A DNA stretch of 64,000 nucleotides from Streptomyces anulatus (lineage in GTDB: Bacteria > Actinomycetota > Actinomycetes > Streptomycetales > Streptomycetaceae), in NCBI RefSeq assembly GCF_014650675.1, contig NZ_BMVK01000024.1, positions 35,847-99,846 of the forward strand, in the 5' to 3' direction. Made by a program: the position numbers and the translations under genes. The notes under the pieces were generated by a model that did no database searches, had not been told where the DNA came from, and saw nothing but the letters and a program-made list of their open reading frames with translations. This document shows positions 60,192 through 64,000 of this stretch, in pieces; positions within the stretch are counted from its first letter, which is position 1, and every line of letters begins with the position of its first letter.

Positions 60192-60743
60192 TCAGGCGTC
60201 TTTCCACGCCTGGAGAAACTCCGGCTGGTCGCCCCAGGTGCTGCGGCCGCTGTAGGCGTGCATGATCTGCCAGGCCGCGCTTTCGACCTCGCGCAGCCAC
60301 AGCTCACCGACGTAGCCGGCCTCGTAGCCGCTCAGGAACTCCATGCCGATCGCCGTACCGATCAGTTCGGCGGCCGCGGTGCGCTGGTCGCTGCTCATCT
60401 CCGCCACCACGCTCAGAAGCTGGTCGGCCAGGGCGGCGCCGTCGCCGTCAACAGCGCTCAGCAGCAGGTGCCGCAGGTTGGCGGGCAGCAGGATCGGGTC
60501 GTCGGCGGCCTGCCACAGCTGAAACCAGAAGTCCTGCGGCTCCTCGCTGGGCACGGGAAGGGTGGCCATCAGCGCAACGAGCCGGGCCGTACCCGCGTAG
60601 GCGGGAGCCTGGGCCATGGTCATCAGCGCCAGGTCGGCGATCTACTCCGTGCTCAGCCGCCCGACCTCGAGGTCCGGCGTCATGTTCAGCCGCTTCCCCA
60701 GCAGCTGCGCGAACGATTCCGGTTGGCATACGCGGGGGAACCA
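60192..60743 (-). pseudogene. Hypothetical gene interrupted by a TAG stop and truncated at its 5' end
   Basis: The frame from 60623 down to 60192 encodes 143 residues (MTMAQAPAYAGTARLVALMATLPVPSEEPQDFW...). Directly upstream in the same frame, across a single TAG at 60642-60644, coherent protein sequence continues (SFAQLLGKRLNMTPDLEVGRLSTE), up to a junction at about 60743 where a ku fragment begins on the other strand. A CAG-to-TAG change would explain the stop. The family is not recognised; the downstream piece might still be translated from ATG 60623 or 60617. Confidence 0.55.
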
Positions 60744-60993
60744 GTTGCCGACGGCGAAGGCGGTCGAGATCGCCGCGTTCGTCGACGCCGACAGCATCGA
60801 TCCGGTGCGGATCAGCGATTCCTACTACCTGGCCGCCGACGGGCAGGTCGCCGCGAAGCCGGACGCGTTGCTGCGCAAGGCGCTGGAGCGGTCCTCGAAG
60901 GTCGCGGTGGCGAAGTTCGCGTGGCACGGGCGCGAGCGCCTGGGCCTGCTGCGAGTCCGGGAAGGGGCGAACGTGCTGCACTCGATGAAGTGG
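60742..60993 (+). pseudogene. ku: Fragment of a Ku DNA-end-binding protein gene
   Basis: An 84-codon stretch, QLPTAKAVEIAAFVDADSID...AKPDALLRKALERSSKVAVAKFAWHGRERLGLL...VLHSMKW, is clearly the central part of a bacterial Ku protein, the NHEJ end-binding partner of LigD. Both ends are missing: upstream it joins the antisense interrupted gene, and after MKW the sequence becomes unrelated Arg/Gly-rich codons to a stop at 61039-61041. An in-frame start exists at 60616, but its N-terminal translation is not Ku-like. It is therefore a remnant, not a working gene. Confidence 0.8.
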
Positions 60994-61249
60994 AGGGCGG
61001 CCATGCGGAGCGGGCGGGCGGGTCAGGCGGCAAGGGCGTAAACGAGTCCGTTCTCGCGGTCTACCAGCCAGCCGGAAGTGCGGGTGGCTTCCGGCCCGTG
61101 TGGCGACGCCACACCGTTACAGGTGAGGGGCTGGCACGTTGCCCGAGAATACGTGCGTGAGTCTGGACAACCCTGCCTCTGGCTTGCGAGTCACACAGGC
61201 GTCTCACTCTTCTTGTGATCTGCCTTGGTCCGAAAGGGGCCTCTTCTCT

Positions 61250-63295
61250 GTGATAACTCGTACTCGGCTGTCCGCGTTGGCCGCGATAGCCGCGCTCGCT
61301 ACTACCGGCGGCCTGATGACTGCCGCCCCCGCCACTGCGGCGGTCACCTGCATCTCTCCCGTCTGGAAGGCGCAGTACTTCGGCAACTCCACCTTCAGCG
61401 GCACGCCGAAGCGCACCGCCTGCGACACCGCCATCAGCGAAAGCTACGGGCGCGGCGACCCGGCCGGCGTCACGCTACCCAAGGACAACTTCTCCGTCCG
61501 TTGGTCCCTCGAACGTGATTTCGGCTCGGGCGGACCCTTCCGGCTCTCCGCCGCCACGCAGGACGGCATGCGCGTCTACGTCGACGGTGTGCGGAAGATC
61601 GACCTGTGGAAGAACGTCTCCACCACCGCCCGCAAGACCGTCGACCTGACCATCCCGGCAGGCAAGCACACGATCCGCGTGGACTACGTCGCCTGGACCG
61701 GCGTCGCCAACGCCGCCTTCACGTACACCCCGCGCACCGAGGCCGCCGTCGACACGGTCAAGCCGCTCGCCCCGACCGGCCTCACCGCCGCGTACGACGG
61801 GGCGACGACCAGGACCACCCTGCGCTGGAGCGCGAACAAGGAGATGGACCTCGCGGGGTACCGCGTGTACCGCCGACTGAGCACCACCAGCTGGGCCAAG
61901 GTCAGCGGGACGTCCCTGCTGACCACCCGGTCCTTCGCCGACGCCCCGCCCGCCACCGGCCAGACCTTTCTGTACGAGGTCCGCGCCGTCGACAAGGCAG
62001 GCCGCGAGTCCACCGGCAGCCCGGACGTGACGGCGACGACCATCGACCGCACCGGGCCGGCCGCCCCCACCGGACTCGTGGTCACCACCGGCGACGGGTG
62101 GTACGACACCCTGAACTGGCAGAAGGCCGCCGACACGGCGAAGTACGAGGTGTACGCCTCGCTCGTGCCCACCGGACCGTTCGAGCTGCGCGGTACGACG
62201 ACCGCGACGTCGTACCGGACCGATGGCGCCGTGGACAAGAACACGTACTACCGGGTCCGGGCCCTCGATGCGGCCGGCAACCCAGGGGCGTACGCGTCGG
62301 TCACCAGCGACGGCGTCGACCGGATGTCACCGCAGTCCCCGACCGGTCTCAACGTCGTCGCCCGCCCCGGCTACACCGACCTGTACTGGCACCAGCCCGA
62401 CAGCTTCTCCGAGGACTACGACAACGGCGGGTACTACCGCGTGTACCGCTCGCCCGGCAAGACGTTCGACCCGGCAGCGCGCACCCAGGTAACCTGCGTC
62501 GCGGAACAGAGCGACGACGCCGCCAACGGCGGCAACTGCTACGACATGGGCATGCCCGCGAACACGTACGTGACGTACGCCGTCACGGCGGTGGACCCGT
62601 ACGGCAACGAGTCGGCGTACTCCGCCCCGCTCGTCGTCCGCACCGGCGACACCGTGGCGCCCGGCCCGGTCACCGGCGTAAAGGTCACCCCGCGCAACGA
62701 CGGCATGCTGGTGGACTGGGCCGCCTCACCCGAGGACGACATCGACGAGTACGTGGTGTGGAAGGGCGTCCGGCAGGCCGACGGCACGGTCAAGTGGCTC
62801 GGCCCCGACACCTGCTCGGAGGGTACGAGCAACTGGCTCGCGATCCTCTGCGGCAACCTGCCGGACGGTGAGACGCACGTGTACGCGGTGGTGGCCAAGG
62901 ACCACTGGGGCAACACGCTGCACCCGCGCGACCCGAAGGTCACCGTGGCCGAGGTCACCGAACTCGACGTCCGGCCCTCCGTGACCGTCACCCGGGACTG
63001 GAGCCTCGGCACTCTGGGCCACAACCGTACGGCCACTCGTCCGTCCGTCGACTGGCAGTGCACCGACACCACCCGCTGCGCCGCGGTCTCCGGTTACCGT
63101 GTAAGCCGGTGGAACCCGGCGGCCAAGACATACGAGCCCCAGCACGACGGACTGCTCCCAGCGGGCTCCCGGACGTGGCAGGACGCCACGGCGACGAAGG
63201 GGAACACGTACTTCTACACGCTGGAGGCCGTGACGGCCGACGGCACCGTCGTGGGGACATACCCGTGGTACACCGTCTTCCAGGACCGCGTCTGA
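61250..63295 (+). CDS. Secreted PA14-domain protein with fibronectin type III repeats
   Basis: A 681-residue exported protein. The signal peptide is TRTRLSALAAIAALATTGGLMTAAPATAA. A PA14-like domain (about 35-160) carries WKAQYFGNSTFSGTPKRT, DNFSVRWSLERDF, RVYVDGVRKIDLW and KHTIRVDYVAW. Four or five fibronectin III modules follow (LAPTGLTAAYDGATTRTTLRWSANKEMDLAGYRVYR; AAPTGLVVTTGDGWYDTLNWQ; SPTGLNVVARPGYTDLYWHQP; GPVTGVKVTPRNDGMLVDW; C-terminal YRVSRWNP). No catalytic domain is present, so it is probably a carbohydrate-binding or adhesive exoprotein. GTG 61250 with AAAGGGG upstream is preferred over the longer frame from 61139. Confidence 0.85.
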   Translation: MITRTRLSALAAIAALATTGGLMTAAPATAAVTCISPVWKAQYFGNSTFSGTPKRTACDTAISESYGRGDPAGVTLPKDNFSVRWSLERDFGSGGPFRLSAATQDGMRVYVDGVRKIDLWKNVSTTARKTVDLTIPAGKHTIRVDYVAWTGVANAAFTYTPRTEAAVDTVKPLAPTGLTAAYDGATTRTTLRWSANKEMDLAGYRVYRRLSTTSWAKVSGTSLLTTRSFADAPPATGQTFLYEVRAVDKAGRESTGSPDVTATTIDRTGPAAPTGLVVTTGDGWYDTLNWQKAADTAKYEVYASLVPTGPFELRGTTTATSYRTDGAVDKNTYYRVRALDAAGNPGAYASVTSDGVDRMSPQSPTGLNVVARPGYTDLYWHQPDSFSEDYDNGGYYRVYRSPGKTFDPAARTQVTCVAEQSDDAANGGNCYDMGMPANTYVTYAVTAVDPYGNESAYSAPLVVRTGDTVAPGPVTGVKVTPRNDGMLVDWAASPEDDIDEYVVWKGVRQADGTVKWLGPDTCSEGTSNWLAILCGNLPDGETHVYAVVAKDHWGNTLHPRDPKVTVAEVTELDVRPSVTVTRDWSLGTLGHNRTATRPSVDWQCTDTTRCAAVSGYRVSRWNPAAKTYEPQHDGLLPAGSRTWQDATATKGNTYFYTLEAVTADGTVVGTYPWYTVFQDRV

Positions 63296-64000
63296 GCTTG
63301 TCCTACCCTTCAAGCGCGTCGGATCTGATCATTCGTAGGATCGGGGAACCCAGGAGTCCCGGGCGTGGCTGTGAGCTTGTCGCCGCTTGCAAGTTCAAAG
63401 AACTTGGCCGACAGGAGCCCCGCGACGACTCGAACGCTGATTGGGACACGCAACTTGATCGCTTCGTAGGACAAGATCGGCTTGTCGCTTAAGGTCCGGC
63501 GTCGAAAGCGGCTCGCACCTGATCGGCGTTTTCGCAGTTCAGCGGACGGCGGCCTTCGACTGATCCTGTGCTCCGTCACATAGGTAGAGGATCAGCGCGA
63601 AGGCCGTGGTCTGGATCTTCAGCAGCATCACATCTACGCCCCGCCTGGGCTCCGCTGGTGCCAGCACCTCCGGCCCCTGTTCCAGGCACTCGTCGCCCGG
63701 ACCACCCGCCGCGAACTACGGGCCCACTCTGGCGGGGCGAGGTCTTCCCGCGGCGCCGTCCTGGGCACCGGAGGGCACGCCGACTGGAACTCCTACCGGG
63801 CCTCCCGCTCCGCTCCTCGGTCCGCCCCGTAGGACAATCGGCCTCGGTCCACGACCACGGTCCGAGTCCTGGAAGACCCGGACAGGACGGGGCGCGCGGC
63901 GCCCGTTCCGGATTGTGCCCTTTCCAGTCGCCGCGTTCAGCCCGTTCATCCCCATGCCCAGGTGCAGTGGCGGCGGGCGGTCGCGATCTTGGGCTGGGCC
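63296..64000. other. Gene-poor remnant region with inverted repeat
   Basis: No supportable gene is seen. CTTGTCCTAC (63297-63306) has an exact inverted copy, GTAGGACAAG, at 63466-63475, and related GCTTGTCG motifs recur at 63374 and 63480, so this may be a decayed mobile element or a folded 3' region of the PA14 gene. The rest, to the window end, has short overlapping frames with biased composition on both strands, compatible with decayed coding sequence. Confidence 0.35.

Overview
The window is high-GC actinobacterial DNA from a Streptomyces, most likely of the S. griseus type. The basis is very strong third-position G/C, frequent GTG starts, tightly coupled GTGA/ATGA junctions, DmdR/IdeR-type iron boxes, DasR-like sites before a chitinase gene, an LAxTG sortase-E-type signal, and a siderophore gene set matching the published griseobactin cluster of Streptomyces.

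Regions. (a) 1-7.3 kb: housekeeping genes, namely a partial hypothetical, a tyrosine phosphatase, a DUF6325/SHOCT protein and the adenosylcobalamin-dependent methylmalonyl-CoA mutase mutA-mutB with its chaperone meaB. (b) 7.4-10.1 kb: a PPOX flavoprotein, then a MarR-MFS efflux pair with an operator lying over the regulator's start, closed by a MITE-like element. (c) 10.1-31.2 kb: a complete catecholate siderophore locus. DhbA/C/E/B/G make and load 2,3-dihydroxybenzoate. A dimodular NRPS (C-A-T-C-A-T-TE) has A-domain codes readable as Arg-like and Thr. With MbtH, an MFS exporter, a binding protein, a fused double permease, an ATPase, an esterase and an M20 amidohydrolase, it covers synthesis, export, re-uptake and iron release. 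Four 19-bp iron boxes sit at its divergent promoters. The product predicted is griseobactin, the cyclic trimer of DHB-Arg-Thr. (d) 31.3-35.7 kb: a short Rho paralogue with a long C-rich leader, phosphoglucomutase and a GH18 chitinase.

(e) 35.8-45.3 kb is the most interesting part. Two divergent transcription units each begin with a cobalamin riboswitch. One encodes a secreted alpha/alpha-toroid protein with a transcobalamin-like C-terminal domain. The other encodes a 930-residue, LASTG-anchored protein with two toroids, a smaller membrane-anchored protein sharing its four-cysteine N-terminal domain, and a complete ECF-type transporter (EcfT, fused EcfA-EcfA', S component). Together they look like a Gram-positive cobalamin capture and uptake system whose extracellular binders resemble animal intrinsic factor and transcobalamin.

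(f) 45.3-53.5 kb: small hypotheticals, a DUF3048 lipoprotein, a divergent pair of secreted polysaccharide-active proteins (GH16 and a beta-helix protein) sharing discoidin domains and a palindromic operator, and a second enolase facing a MarR gene across seven phased 13-bp repeats. (g) 54.1-64 kb: an accessory, patchy region. It opens at a DUF5819 gene that has lost its N-terminus, followed by lower-GC HTTM and DCC genes, a serine hydrolase and secreted or membrane hypotheticals. It then becomes a scar with a ku fragment abutting a stop-interrupted gene, a PA14/fibronectin-III secreted protein, and about 700 bases of apparently non-coding remnant sequence.
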